This document shows, piece by piece, positions 47,716-56,724 of a stretch of 64,000 nucleotides of DNA. This stretch comes from Tsukamurella tyrosinosolvens. Lineage in GTDB: Bacteria; Actinomycetota; Actinomycetes; Mycobacteriales; Mycobacteriaceae. The position numbers and the translations under genes are program-made. The DNA lies in contig NZ_FNSA01000003.1 of assembly GCF_900104775.1 (NCBI RefSeq), positions 248,001-312,000 on the forward strand, read 5' to 3'. Below the pieces are notes generated by a model, which was not told the origin of the DNA, searched no databases, and saw only the letters and a program-made list of their open reading frames with translations. The first letter of the stretch is position 1. Every line of letters starts with the position of its first letter.

Positions 47716-49788
47716 GTGGCGTCGGAACCCGGTGAATCGATCGCGGGGTACGTGATCGAGTCGGTCCTCGGTACCGGAGGCATGGGCACGGTGTACCGCG
47801 TGCGGCACCGCACGCTGCCGCGGTCCGTCGCGCTCAAGGTACTGCAGAGCCAGCTCTCCGCCGATCCGTCGGTGCGCGCGCGGTTCGACCGCGAGGCCGA
47901 CCTGATCGCCGGGCTCAAGCACCCGCACATCGTCGACGTCTACGACCGCGGCGAGTCCGACGGGCACCTCTGGATCGCGATGGAGCTGGTGGAGGGCGGC
48001 AACCTCGCCGAGAGCGTGCAGCGGGAGGGGCCGTTCAGCCTGGACCGCACCGTCGGCGTCGTCGAGCAGGTCGCCGACGCCCTCGACTACGCCCACCAGC
48101 ACGGCATCCTCCACCGCGACGTCAAGCCCGCCAACTTCCTCGTCGACCGCGGCCGCCGCGGCGAACAGGTCAAGCTCGCCGACTTCGGGATCGGCGCCGC
48201 CCAGACCGACGTCGGGCAGAACACGCAGGCGGGCACCGTCGTCGGCACGCTCGCCTACACCGCGCCCGAGGCGCTGCTCGGGCACCCCGTCGACCACCGC
48301 GCCGACGTGTACTCGCTCGCCTGCGCCACCGTGGTGCTGCTGACCGGAGCGCCGCCGTTCGCCACCACAATCTCGGGCCAGCTCATGCTGGCGCACATCA
48401 GCCAGAACCCGCCCAGCATCCGGCTCAAGCGGCCCGACCTGTCGCCGGAGATCGACCACGTCCTCGCCCGGGCGATGGCGAAGAACCCCGCGGACCGGTT
48501 CAACAGTGCGGGCGAGTTCGCCGATGCGCTGGCCGCGGCCGCGCGCCGCATGTCGGGCGCCGCGGGTATCGCGCCGCCCACGGCGCCGCAGGGCGTCAAT
48601 TGGCAGGGGACGCCGTCGAATCCGGCGCTCGCCACCGGATACAACCAGCCCCTGCCCGGGCAGCAGAGCCTGCCGCCCGGCGCGCCGACGGGGCTGCTCG
48701 GCCCCGTCGGGCAGATGGGCCCGCCGCGCGGCCCCGGAGGACCGGCCGGTCCGGGTGGCCCGATGGGGCCGAGCTCGCCGTCGATGCCGGTGCAGGGCGG
48801 GCCGGCGTCGTCGAACCGGAAGAAGCTGCTGATCGGCGGAGCCGCCGCGCTCGTCGTGATCCTGGCGGCGGTCCTGGGCATCGTCGTCTTCGGCGGCGGT
48901 GGCGATGACGACGGCCCTCCCGCGCTCGACGCGTGGAGCGCCCGCACCGTCACGGACGTCAACGGCACCACGGAGCTCACCGACCGGCCGCAGCGCATCG
49001 TCGCCCTCGGCGCGGGTGACGCCGAGCTCGTCGCCGCGCTCGGCTTCGAGGTGGTCGCCGGCGCGAACGGCCCGAAATCCGAACTGCCGTCGTGGGTGCC
49101 CGCGCTGTCGGGGGTGACCAGCGCCGGCACGTCGACCAACCCGGACACGTCCGTGATCCAGAAGGCCAAGCCCGACCTGATCCTCGACACCGACCCGGAC
49201 GCGGCCGACAAGGTCAAGGAACTCAAGTCGCTCGCGGGCGGCCGCGCGATCGCGGTCTCCGAGGAGGGGAAATCCGGCTGGACGTGGCAGCAGCAGCTCG
49301 CCTTCATCGCGGAGGCGCTCGGCGCGAAGGACCGCGCCGCGGCCGTGACGAAGACCTACGAGGGCCGCATCACCGCCCTGCGATCCGCGCACCCCGAGTT
49401 CTCGGGCAAGAAGATCGATGTCGTCCACTACGACGGCACGTCGACGAAACTCGCCTCGCGCTCGTCGAACGCGCTCCAACTGCTGGGACTGCTGGGCTTC
49501 TCGACGCAGACCCCCGTCGACGGCAGCGGTTCCTGGCTGAACCTGGCGTCCGGCGACATCTACAAGGCGGTCAACTCGAGCGAGGTGGACCGGACGGTCG
49601 TCGCGCGCACCGACCCGGCGGGCGGCAACGGCGGCTTCGACGGCGTCCCGTCGTCGTTGACCTACGGCGTGCCGATCATCATCCTGGACAAGACGAACGG
49701 CGTGGACGCGCTCCTCTACGGCGGGCCGCTCGCCATCGACACGATCGAGCAGTCGGTGGTGCCCGCCCTGACGAAGGGAGTCAAGTGA
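47716..49788 (+). CDS. Membrane Ser/Thr protein kinase with extracellular FecB-type binding domain
   Basis: A 690-residue receptor-like kinase. Residues ~10-275 are a complete Hanks kinase: glycine loop LGTGGMGTVY, Lys41 in VALKVL, HRDVKPANF (Asp135), DFG (Asp156) and APE. A Pro/Gly-rich juxtamembrane stretch follows, then one membrane helix (~370-392, LLIGGAAALVVILAAVLGIVVF). Residues ~410-690 are a periplasmic-binding-protein fold of the FecB/BtuF class (RPQRIVALGAGDAELVAALGF, KPDLILDTDPDAADKV, WQQQLAFIAEALG), normally for ferric siderophores, heme or cobalamin. Ligand binding outside would control phosphorylation inside. GTG 47716 lies 7 bases after GCGGAGG; GTG 47710 is the alternative. 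Confidence 0.9.
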   Translation: MASEPGESIAGYVIESVLGTGGMGTVYRVRHRTLPRSVALKVLQSQLSADPSVRARFDREADLIAGLKHPHIVDVYDRGESDGHLWIAMELVEGGNLAESVQREGPFSLDRTVGVVEQVADALDYAHQHGILHRDVKPANFLVDRGRRGEQVKLADFGIGAAQTDVGQNTQAGTVVGTLAYTAPEALLGHPVDHRADVYSLACATVVLLTGAPPFATTISGQLMLAHISQNPPSIRLKRPDLSPEIDHVLARAMAKNPADRFNSAGEFADALAAAARRMSGAAGIAPPTAPQGVNWQGTPSNPALATGYNQPLPGQQSLPPGAPTGLLGPVGQMGPPRGPGGPAGPGGPMGPSSPSMPVQGGPASSNRKKLLIGGAAALVVILAAVLGIVVFGGGGDDDGPPALDAWSARTVTDVNGTTELTDRPQRIVALGAGDAELVAALGFEVVAGANGPKSELPSWVPALSGVTSAGTSTNPDTSVIQKAKPDLILDTDPDAADKVKELKSLAGGRAIAVSEEGKSGWTWQQQLAFIAEALGAKDRAAAVTKTYEGRITALRSAHPEFSGKKIDVVHYDGTSTKLASRSSNALQLLGLLGFSTQTPVDGSGSWLNLASGDIYKAVNSSEVDRTVVARTDPAGGNGGFDGVPSSLTYGVPIIILDKTNGVDALLYGGPLAIDTIEQSVVPALTKGVK

Positions 49789-50426
49789 TGGCCGAGCAGA
49801 CCCTGACCGCGGAGGACCTCGCGCGCTACGCCGCGGCGCTCGCCGAGGGCAAGAAGCCGCTGGTCTACCTCGTCGAGGGCGTCCCGAGCCTGGGGCTGGA
49901 CGCCGGGGCGTCCGCCCGGGTCGTCGAGGTCGACGGTGCCGTCGTCACCGTCAAGCCGACGGGTGTCGACGACCAGTTGCCCTACGACGCACGGGAACTG
50001 CGCGCCACCAAGCAGCCGAAGCCGGTGAAGCGGGCGCCGAAGCAGGCGGCCGCGAAGCCCGCGCCCAAGCCCGCCGCGAACACCGCACCGGCGGCGAAGG
50101 CGGCGGCCGGGGCGCCGGCCCGCGCGGCCCGGTCCGTCGCGATCACGGTGTACGTGGGCGCCGACAACACCGCTTCGCTCAAGGTGACGCGAAACGCCCA
50201 GAAACCCGCGGGTGCGCAGGAGATCCCGTTGCCCGCCCTGCACAAGGCGCTGGCCGGGCTCGGCGACAAGGAGGCGCAGGGCGCCGTCGACGAGGTGCTT
50301 TCCGCGGCCCGCGACGCCGCCGCCGACCGCGTCGCGGCGCTGCAGGCCGAGCTCGCCGCAGCGAAGAAGTCGCTCGCGACGCTCGACCGCGCGAAGCGGG
50401 GGAGCGGCTCGGCCCGCGCCCGTTAG
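49788..50426 (+). CDS. Ala/Lys-rich cytoplasmic protein coupled to the kinase (DUF6319-like)
   Basis: A 212-residue protein. Residues 1-75 form a small folded domain (TLTAEDLARYAAALAEGKKPLVYLVEGVPSLG); a basic Lys/Pro/Ala linker follows (~80-115); the C-terminal ~95 residues have a short sheet (VAITVYVGADNTASLKVTR) and a long helix (AARDAAADRVAALQAELAAAKKSL) that could be a coiled coil. I associate this layout with DUF6319 but am not certain. Its ATG overlaps the kinase stop (ATGA), so the two are translationally coupled. It may be a kinase partner or substrate, which is inference. Confidence 0.7.
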   Translation: MAEQTLTAEDLARYAAALAEGKKPLVYLVEGVPSLGLDAGASARVVEVDGAVVTVKPTGVDDQLPYDARELRATKQPKPVKRAPKQAAAKPAPKPAANTAPAAKAAAGAPARAARSVAITVYVGADNTASLKVTRNAQKPAGAQEIPLPALHKALAGLGDKEAQGAVDEVLSAARDAAADRVAALQAELAAAKKSLATLDRAKRGSGSARAR

Positions 50427-50436
50427 CCCGGCTCGC

Positions 50437-50442
50437 TAGGGT
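50437..50442 (+). promoter_or_regulatory. Leaderless -10 box (TAGGGT) of the nitroreductase gene
   Basis: TANNNT 6 bases before the ATG, in the same CGCTAGGGT context as the Nudix gene. Confidence 0.5.
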
Positions 50443-50448
50443 CGAAGC

Positions 50449-51105
50449 ATGGCACTCGACTTCCCGCACCTGGACCTGTCCGCCGACGAGGTACTGACCT
50501 CCACCCGGTCGGTGCGCAAGCGCCTCGACCTCGAGAAGCCCGTGCCGCTCGAGGTGATCACCGACGCGCTCGAGGTGGCGCTGCAGGCACCGTCGGGCAG
50601 CAACGCGCAGGGCTGGCACTGGATCGTGCTCACCGATCCCGAGCCCAAGAAGATCGTCGCCGAGTACTACCGCAAGTCCTACTTCGCCTACGCCGAGGCG
50701 GGCGCCGCCGCGCGCGCCGCGAAGCCGCCGAAGGATCTCGAGACCGCCGAGAAGGTGGCCTCCAGCGCCACCTACCTCGCCGAGGTCATGGAGCAGGTCC
50801 CCGCGCTCGTCATCGGCGCGATCCACGTGCCCGGCGGCGAACTGCCGCAGGGCAACCAGGCCGGGCTGTGGGGCTCGCTGCTCCCCGCGGCGTGGAGCCT
50901 CGCACTCGCGCTGCGCGAGCGCGGCCTCGGGTCCGCGTGGACGACGCTGCACCTCGAGTACGAGCGCGAGGTCGCGGAGGCGCTGGGCATCCCCGCCACC
51001 GTCCGGCAGGGCGTGCTGCTGCCCGTCGCCTACACCAAGGGCACCGACTTCAAGCCCGCCAAGCGCGCCCCGCTGGAGACGGTCCTGCACGTCAACGGCT
51101 GGTAG
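50449..51105 (+). CDS. Nitroreductase family FMN oxidoreductase
   Basis: A 218-residue protein of the nitroreductase family. The start carries the FMN phosphate-binding pattern TSTRSVRKRLD, followed by ALQAPSGSNAQGWHWIVLTD, which contacts the flavin, and GLWGSLLPAAWSLALALRERGLGSAWTT in the second half. Such enzymes use NAD(P)H to reduce nitro compounds, quinones or flavins; some are dehalogenases or iodotyrosine deiodinase-like. The substrate is unknown. It is probably cytoplasmic and dimeric. Its own leaderless promoter separates it from the kinase genes. Confidence 0.9.
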   Translation: MALDFPHLDLSADEVLTSTRSVRKRLDLEKPVPLEVITDALEVALQAPSGSNAQGWHWIVLTDPEPKKIVAEYYRKSYFAYAEAGAAARAAKPPKDLETAEKVASSATYLAEVMEQVPALVIGAIHVPGGELPQGNQAGLWGSLLPAAWSLALALRERGLGSAWTTLHLEYEREVAEALGIPATVRQGVLLPVAYTKGTDFKPAKRAPLETVLHVNGW

Positions 51106-51127
51106 CCCGACGGTCCGCCGCTCGGAC

Positions 51128-51183
51128 CTTCGGTGGATTCCTGCGGCCGGCCGTCGGCGTGTCGTCGCCGACACGCACCGAAG
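51128..51183. terminator. Nested stem-loop between convergent nitroreductase and TetR genes
   Basis: Outer arms CTTCGGTG (51128-51135) and CACCGAAG (51176-51183) enclose a second hairpin GTCGGCG-N6-CGCCGAC (51153-51172). The symmetric structure in a convergent gap fits a bidirectional terminator without a T-tract. Confidence 0.5.
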
Positions 51184-51192
51184 ATCGGAGGG

Positions 51193-52377
51193 TCAGAGGC
51201 CGAGGGCGGCGTCGACGAGGTGGACGAGCTCGTCGTGGAAGCGCGGGCGGCCGCGGAGGCGGCGGGTGCGGGCGAAGTCGTTGGCGATGGTCATCGCGGC
51301 GCCGACGGCGATGCGGGCGCCGGCGGCGTCGAGGGCACCGTCGGACCCGGCGGAGAGCAGGGCCACCCAGCGCGCCACGTAGGCCTTCTGCGCGGCGAGC
51401 AGCGCCTCGCCGCCGGATTCGATGACCACCTCGCGGCCGACCGTGAAGGCGACGGCGAGGTCGGTCGACGTGACCAGGTTGGCGGCGTAGGAGCGCACCA
51501 GCGCGCGCAACTCGGCGAGGGGGTCGCCGTCGGACACCCCGGCCGCGCCGACGACGCCGATCTCCAGCGCCGCGCGCGCCCGGGCGACGATGCCCACCAG
51601 GATCGACCCCTTCGACGGGAAGTGCCCGTACACGCTGGGGCCCGAGATGCCCACGGCCGCACCGATGTCGTCCATGCTGACGGTGCTGTAGCCGCGCGAG
51701 AAGAAGAGCTCCGAGGCGGCGTCGAGGATCTCGTCGCTGCGCACGACGGGCGCCCGACGGGGCGGGGGTGCGGGCAGCTCCGGCGCGGTCGACGGTGCCG
51801 CGCGCAGCACCCGCCGGGCGATCACCTCGAGGTCGGCGCGGTAGCGGCGGATGCCGATGCGGCCGCGGCTGGGCGGCACCGAGCCGCCGACGGCGAGCAC
51901 CGCCCACGTGAGGACGCGGGCGTCGTCGTCGGTGAGCTCGGGGTGATCGCGGCGCAGCACCTCGGTCCACGAGCCGAGGACCCCCTCGCTGGCGGCGATC
52001 ATCTCGCGCGCCTGCTCGGCCGTCAGGTGCCGGCGGTTCCACCGCCACAGGGCCAGCGGGCCGGGGCGGGAGACGGCCATCGCGAAGACGGCGGACGAGA
52101 GGTCCTCGAAGGTGGCGCCGGGGCGGGCGAGCACCCGCGCGGTCGTCTCGGCCATCTCGTCGACAGCGGAGCGCATGGCAGCGGCGAGGATGGCCTCCTT
52201 GTCCGGGAAGTGCCGGTACACGCTGGGGCCACTGATACCGGCGGCGCGCGCGATGTCGGCGACGGAGACCTTGCCGTAGCCCTGCTCCAGGAACAGCTCG
52301 GTGGCGGCGTCGACCAGTTGTCGGCGCCGCTCGGCGGGGCGCAGGCGTGTGCCCGCGGTACGTGGTGCTGTTGCCAT
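51193..52377 (-). CDS. Double-domain TetR family regulator
   Basis: A 394-residue protein made of two complete TetR units in one chain. The first helix-turn-helix is [49 protein letters not shown] (~17-65), the second is [49 protein letters not shown] (~212-260). Each is followed by a helical domain. A single chain could act as a pseudo-dimer or bind extended operators. It is transcribed away from fadA-fadB with 157 bases between, so it probably controls beta-oxidation in response to an acyl-CoA; that is inference. ATG 52377 is used; 52389 is an alternative. Confidence 0.88.
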   Translation of the reverse strand: MATAPRTAGTRLRPAERRRQLVDAATELFLEQGYGKVSVADIARAAGISGPSVYRHFPDKEAILAAAMRSAVDEMAETTARVLARPGATFEDLSSAVFAMAVSRPGPLALWRWNRRHLTAEQAREMIAASEGVLGSWTEVLRRDHPELTDDDARVLTWAVLAVGGSVPPSRGRIGIRRYRADLEVIARRVLRAAPSTAPELPAPPPRRAPVVRSDEILDAASELFFSRGYSTVSMDDIGAAVGISGPSVYGHFPSKGSILVGIVARARAALEIGVVGAAGVSDGDPLAELRALVRSYAANLVTSTDLAVAFTVGREVVIESGGEALLAAQKAYVARWVALLSAGSDGALDAAGARIAVGAAMTIANDFARTRRLRGRPRFHDELVHLVDAALGL

Positions 52378-52534
52378 GATTAACGTCACAATAGCCCATC
52401 ACGGGCGTTTTGAACCAGGATCTACCTGGCGGTCTTTCCAAATAAGCTACACGCGGTTAGCCTGTAGAGGTGACGGGCTCCGTGGTATCCGCGGGGACCG
52501 GGAACACCTTCTTCGAAAGGACGGGAAGACCGAA

Positions 52535-53746
52535 GTGTCTGACGCATTCATCTACGAGGCGATCCGCACGCCCCGTGGCAAGCTCAAGGGCGGCTCGCTG
52601 ACCGCCATCAAGCCCACCGACCTCGTGGTCGGTCTGATCGACGAGATCAAGGACCGCAACCCGGAGCTCGATCCCGCGTCCGTCGACGACATCGTGCTCG
52701 GCGTCGTCTCGCCCGTGGGCGAGCAGGGCGCCGACATCGCCCGCACCGCTTCGATCGTGGCCGGCCTGCCGGACACCGTCGCGGGCGTGCAGATCAACCG
52801 CTTCTGCGCCTCGGGCCTCGAGGCCACCAACATCGCCGCGCAGAAGGTCGGCTCGGCCCTGGGCGACGACCTGGTCCTCGCCGGTGGCGTGGAGTCGATG
52901 TCCCGCGTGCCGATGGGCTCCGACTTCGGCGCCCTGTTCTACGACCCGCAGTACAGCTACGACAACTACATCGCGCCCCAGGGCATCGGTGCCGACCTGA
53001 TCGCGACGATCGAGGGCTTCTCCCGCGACGACGTCGACCAGTACTCCGCCGAGTCGCAGGACCTCGCCGCGAAGGCGTGGGACGAGGGCCGCTTCGCGAA
53101 GTCCGTCGTGCCCGTCAAGGACCAGAACGGCCTCGTCGTGCTCGACAACGACGAGCACCGTCGCCCCGGCACCACCGCCGCGGACCTCGGCAAGCTGCGT
53201 CCCGCGTTCACCGTGGTCGGCGAGATGGGCGGCTTCGACGCCGTCGCGCTGCAGCGCTACAACACCGTCGAGAAGATCGACCACGTCCACACCGGTGGCA
53301 ACAGCTCGGGCATCGTCGACGGTGCCGCGCTGGTCCTGGTGGGCAACGAGGCCGGCGGCAAGAAGGCCGGCCTGACCCCGCGCGGCCGCATCGTCGCCAC
53401 CGCGTCGACCGGCGCCGACCCGACGATCATGCTGACCGGCCCCACGCCGGCCACCGAGAAGGTGCTCGCCAAGGCCGGCCTGACCAAGGACGACATCGAC
53501 GTCTGGGAGCTCAACGAGGCCTTCGCCTCCGTGGTCCTCAAGTGGATGAAGGACTTCAAGCTCGATCGCGAGCAGGTCAACGTCAACGGCGGCGCCATCG
53601 CGCTGGGCCACCCCCTCGGCGCCACCGGCGCCATGCTGGTGGGCACCGTGCTCGACGAGCTGGAGCGCACGGGCGGCCGCTACGGCCTCATCACGCTGTG
53701 CATCGCCGGCGGCATGGGCTCGGCCACCATCATCGAGCGCGTCTGA
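52535..53746 (+). CDS. fadA: Acetyl-CoA C-acyltransferase (thiolase) FadA
   Basis: A 403-residue thiolase catalysing the last step of fatty acid beta-oxidation, splitting 3-ketoacyl-CoA with CoA. The nucleophile Cys91 is in [12 protein letters not shown]. The C-terminal catalytic motifs [26 protein letters not shown] (His) and [13 protein letters not shown] (Cys) are intact. It starts with [17 protein letters not shown] 52535 is set by this N-terminus. fadB follows after 30 bases with AGGAGA ahead of it, so the two form the trifunctional complex, as for M. tuberculosis fadA/fadB. Confidence 0.94.
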   Translation: MSDAFIYEAIRTPRGKLKGGSLTAIKPTDLVVGLIDEIKDRNPELDPASVDDIVLGVVSPVGEQGADIARTASIVAGLPDTVAGVQINRFCASGLEATNIAAQKVGSALGDDLVLAGGVESMSRVPMGSDFGALFYDPQYSYDNYIAPQGIGADLIATIEGFSRDDVDQYSAESQDLAAKAWDEGRFAKSVVPVKDQNGLVVLDNDEHRRPGTTAADLGKLRPAFTVVGEMGGFDAVALQRYNTVEKIDHVHTGGNSSGIVDGAALVLVGNEAGGKKAGLTPRGRIVATASTGADPTIMLTGPTPATEKVLAKAGLTKDDIDVWELNEAFASVVLKWMKDFKLDREQVNVNGGAIALGHPLGATGAMLVGTVLDELERTGGRYGLITLCIAGGMGSATIIERV

Positions 53747-53776
53747 CCCGCCGGAACAACAGGAGACTGAAGAAAC

Positions 53777-55969
53777 ATGTCTGACAACATGATCCGCTGG
53801 GAGCAGGACGCCGACGGCATCGTCACGCTGACGATGGACGACCCGACCAGCTCCGCGAACACCATGAACGAGCTGTACGGCACGTCCATGCGCGCCACCG
53901 TCGACCGCCTCGAGGCCGAGGTCGAGTCCATCACCGGTGTCGTCATCACCTCCGCGAAGAAGACCTTCTTCGCCGGCGGCAACCTGACCGAGATCCGCAA
54001 GGCCACCAAGGCCGACGCGCAGCAGGTCTTCGACAACGTCCAGGAGATCAAGCGCGACCTGCGCCGCCTGGAGAAGCTGCCCAAGCCCGTCGTGGCCGCC
54101 ATCAACGGCGCCGCGCTCGGCGGCGGCCTCGAGATCGCCCTCGCCGCGAACCACCGCATCGCCGCGGACGCCAAGGGCAGCAAGATCGGCCTCCCCGAGG
54201 TCAGCCTCGGCCTGCTCCCCGGCGGAGGCGGCGTCACCCGCACCGTCCGGATGCTCGGCCTGCAGGGCGCGCTCATGGGCGTGCTGCTCCAGGGCACCCA
54301 GATGAACCCGATCAAGGCGCAGCAGACCGGCCTGGTCAACGAGGTCGTCGGCACCGTCGACGAGCTGCTCCCCGCCGCGAAGGCGTGGATCAAGGCCAAC
54401 CCCGAGGGCGGCGTGCAGCCCTGGGACGTCAAGGGGCACCGCATCCCCGGCGGCTCGCCGATCGACAAGACGCTGGCCCCCAACGCCCCCGCCTTCCCGG
54501 CCAACCTGCGCAAGCAGCTCAAGGGCGCGCCGATGCCGGCGCCGGAGGCCATCATGGCCGCCGCGTTCGAGGGCACCTACGTCGACTTCGACACCGCCCT
54601 CGAGATCGAGTCGCGCTACTTCACCAAGCTGGCCACCGGCCAGGTCTCGAAGAACATGATCAAGGCGTTCTTCTTCGACCTGCAGCACATCAACGGCGGC
54701 GGCAGCCGGCCCGAGGGCTACGACAAGTACACGGCCAAGAAGGTCGGCGTCATCGGCGCCGGCATGATGGGCGCGGCGATCGCGTACGTCTCGGCCAAGG
54801 CCGGCATCGAGGTCGTCCTCAAGGACATCGACCTCGACGCCGCCAAGCGGGGCAAGGCGTACTCCGAGCAGCTCGAGGCGAAGGCGCTGGCCAAGGGCCG
54901 CACCACGCAGGAGAAGTCCGACGCGCTGCTCGCCCGGATCACCCCCACGATCGACCCGCAGGACTTCGCGGGCGTCGACCTGGTGATCGAGGCCGCGTTC
55001 GAGTCCGTCGAGGTCAAGAACAAGGTCTTCCAGGAGATCGAGGACATCGTCGAGCCCGACGCCATCCTGGGCTCGAACACCTCGACGCTGCCGATCACCA
55101 TCCTCGCGGAGGGTGTGAAGCGCCAGGAGGACTTCATCGGCATCCACTTCTTCTCGCCGGTCGACAAGATGCCGCTGGTGGAGATCATCCGTGGCGCCAA
55201 GACCTCGGATGCGGTGCTGGCCAAGGTCATCGACTACACGCTGCAGATCAAGAAGACCCCGATCGTCGTCCACGACAGCCGCGGCTTCTTCACCTCGCGG
55301 GTCATCGGCACGTTCATCAACGAGGCCCTCGCGGCCATCGGTGAGGGCGTCGACCCGGTGTACCTGGAGCAGGCGGGCCAGCAGGCCGGCTACCCGGCGG
55401 CGCCGCTGCAGCTGGCGGACGAGCTGACGCTCACCCTGATGCAGAAGATCCGCCTCGCCACCGAGACCGCGCTCAAGGCCGAGGGCAAGGACGTGCCGCA
55501 GCACGGCGCCTTCGCCGTGGTCGACTGGATGGTCGAGAACGGCCGCCCGTCCAAGAAGGACGGCGCGGGCTTCTACGACTACGCCGAGGGCAAGCGCACC
55601 GGCCTCTCGAAGGGCTTCCAGGAGCACTTCAAGTCGGGTTCGACGAAGCCGGACTTCGCCGAGCTGCAGGAGCGCATGCTCTTCATCGAGTCGATCGAGA
55701 CCGTGCGCTGCTTCGACGAGGGCGTCATGGACTCCGTCGCCGACGCCAACATCGGCTCGATCTTCGGCATCGGCTTCCCCGCCTGGACCGGTGGCGTGCT
55801 GCAGTACATCAACGGCTACGAGGGCCGCCCGGGCACGCCGGCCGAGGGCATCACCGGCCCGAAGGCCTTCGTCGCGCAGGCGAACGCCCTGGCCGCGAAG
55901 TACGGCGAGCAGTTCACCCCGCCCGCCTCGCTGGTCGCCAAGGCCGAGGCCGGCGAGACCTACGAGTAG
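53777..55969 (+). CDS. fadB: Fatty oxidation enzyme FadB (enoyl-CoA hydratase/3-hydroxyacyl-CoA dehydrogenase)
   Basis: A 730-residue bifunctional enzyme. Residues ~10-200 are the crotonase domain, with the oxyanion segments TSAKKTFFAGGNLTEI and INGAALGGGLEIALA. From ~323 comes the NAD-binding Rossmann fold (VGVIGAGMMGAAIAY), then the 3-hydroxyacyl-CoA dehydrogenase signature (IGIHFFSPVDKMPLVEII) and the C-terminal dehydrogenase domain. With FadA it carries out hydration, oxidation and thiolysis in beta-oxidation. Length agrees with Rv0860 (720). A perfect 18-pair terminator hairpin follows. Confidence 0.95.
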   Translation: MSDNMIRWEQDADGIVTLTMDDPTSSANTMNELYGTSMRATVDRLEAEVESITGVVITSAKKTFFAGGNLTEIRKATKADAQQVFDNVQEIKRDLRRLEKLPKPVVAAINGAALGGGLEIALAANHRIAADAKGSKIGLPEVSLGLLPGGGGVTRTVRMLGLQGALMGVLLQGTQMNPIKAQQTGLVNEVVGTVDELLPAAKAWIKANPEGGVQPWDVKGHRIPGGSPIDKTLAPNAPAFPANLRKQLKGAPMPAPEAIMAAAFEGTYVDFDTALEIESRYFTKLATGQVSKNMIKAFFFDLQHINGGGSRPEGYDKYTAKKVGVIGAGMMGAAIAYVSAKAGIEVVLKDIDLDAAKRGKAYSEQLEAKALAKGRTTQEKSDALLARITPTIDPQDFAGVDLVIEAAFESVEVKNKVFQEIEDIVEPDAILGSNTSTLPITILAEGVKRQEDFIGIHFFSPVDKMPLVEIIRGAKTSDAVLAKVIDYTLQIKKTPIVVHDSRGFFTSRVIGTFINEALAAIGEGVDPVYLEQAGQQAGYPAAPLQLADELTLTLMQKIRLATETALKAEGKDVPQHGAFAVVDWMVENGRPSKKDGAGFYDYAEGKRTGLSKGFQEHFKSGSTKPDFAELQERMLFIESIETVRCFDEGVMDSVADANIGSIFGIGFPAWTGGVLQYINGYEGRPGTPAEGITGPKAFVAQANALAAKYGEQFTPPASLVAKAEAGETYE

Positions 55970-55996
55970 GACTCACCGCCACCCGGCGTGAACACC

Positions 55997-56037
55997 GAAA
56001 GGGCCGGCACCGTCGAGAAGACGGTGCCGGCCCTTTC
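55997..56037. terminator. Strong hairpin terminator between fadB and hdeD-like gene
   Basis: Perfect 18-base stem from GAAAGGGCCGGCACCGTC to its complement, loop GAGAA. The arms end in AAA and TTT on the respective strands, so it could work in both directions for the two convergent genes. Confidence 0.85.
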
Positions 56038-56076
56038 GTCTGCCGGGAGCGAGGCCGGCTGCTCCGCGGGTCCGGA

Positions 56077-56724
56077 CTAGACCTGCGGGCGGATGCGGTT
56101 GATGGTGGAGCGGATCTGGATGCCGTGGAAGATCTCGACCAGGCCGAGCACGATCAGCACGATGCCGGTGGCCAGCACCAGCGACGGGATCGAGTCGTAC
56201 GGGTAGATGACCACGAAGGCGCCGGCGGCGATGGAGATGATCGACAGGATGATGCCCCACACCTTGCCGGGGGCGCCCTTCGGGAAGTCGGTGTACAGCG
56301 ACAGGCCCGCGATGCCGCGGAAGATCCAGCCCACACCGATCCAGATGGCGAGCATCACCAGCGACTCGACCACGTTACGGAAGGCGACGACGGCCAGCAC
56401 GATCGAGACCGCACCGGTCAGGAAGGTCAGAAGGCGCCACCAGAAGCTCTGCGAGGAGAGCACGCCGAAGGTCGCGACGATCTGCAGCACACCGGTGATG
56501 AGCAGGTAGAGCGCGAACAGGATCGCCACGACGTGCAGCGTCGGCTGCGGCCAGGCGAGCAGAACGATGCCGAGGATCGCGGCCACGGCGCCGACGCCGA
56601 TCGCCGTCTGCCAGGAGCGCTTGGCGACGTCGGCGGCGAAACCGCGCACCTCGTCGAAGATCGACTGCCCGGGCCCGAGCGGGCCGCCCTGGGCATTGGG
56701 GTTGTTCGTGGGACTGGTGGACAT
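56077..56724 (-). CDS. HdeD family membrane protein (DUF308)
   Basis: A 215-residue protein with a short hydrophilic N-terminus (Asn/Gly-rich) and six predicted membrane segments in three hairpins, for example TAIGVGAVAAILGIVLLAWPQP, VVAILFALYLLITGVLQIVATF and GIILSIISIAAGAFVVIYP, each hairpin with the DUF308 spacing. E. coli HdeD contributes to acid resistance at high cell density; in actinobacteria the role is unknown. GAGGGAGATC gives the ribosome site. It converges with fadB across a strong terminator. Confidence 0.88.
   Translation of the reverse strand: MSTSPTNNPNAQGGPLGPGQSIFDEVRGFAADVAKRSWQTAIGVGAVAAILGIVLLAWPQPTLHVVAILFALYLLITGVLQIVATFGVLSSQSFWWRLLTFLTGAVSIVLAVVAFRNVVESLVMLAIWIGVGWIFRGIAGLSLYTDFPKGAPGKVWGIILSIISIAAGAFVVIYPYDSIPSLVLATGIVLIVLGLVEIFHGIQIRSTINRIRPQV

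Noticed and set aside
48946..49788. The FecB-like domain as a separate ABC-importer binding protein
   Set aside because: It is in one continuous frame with the kinase and membrane helix, has no own signal peptide or start site, and no permease or importer ATPase gene is nearby.
52457..55627. Long antisense open frame over fadA and fadB
   Set aside because: Low-complexity product opposite two well conserved enzymes.
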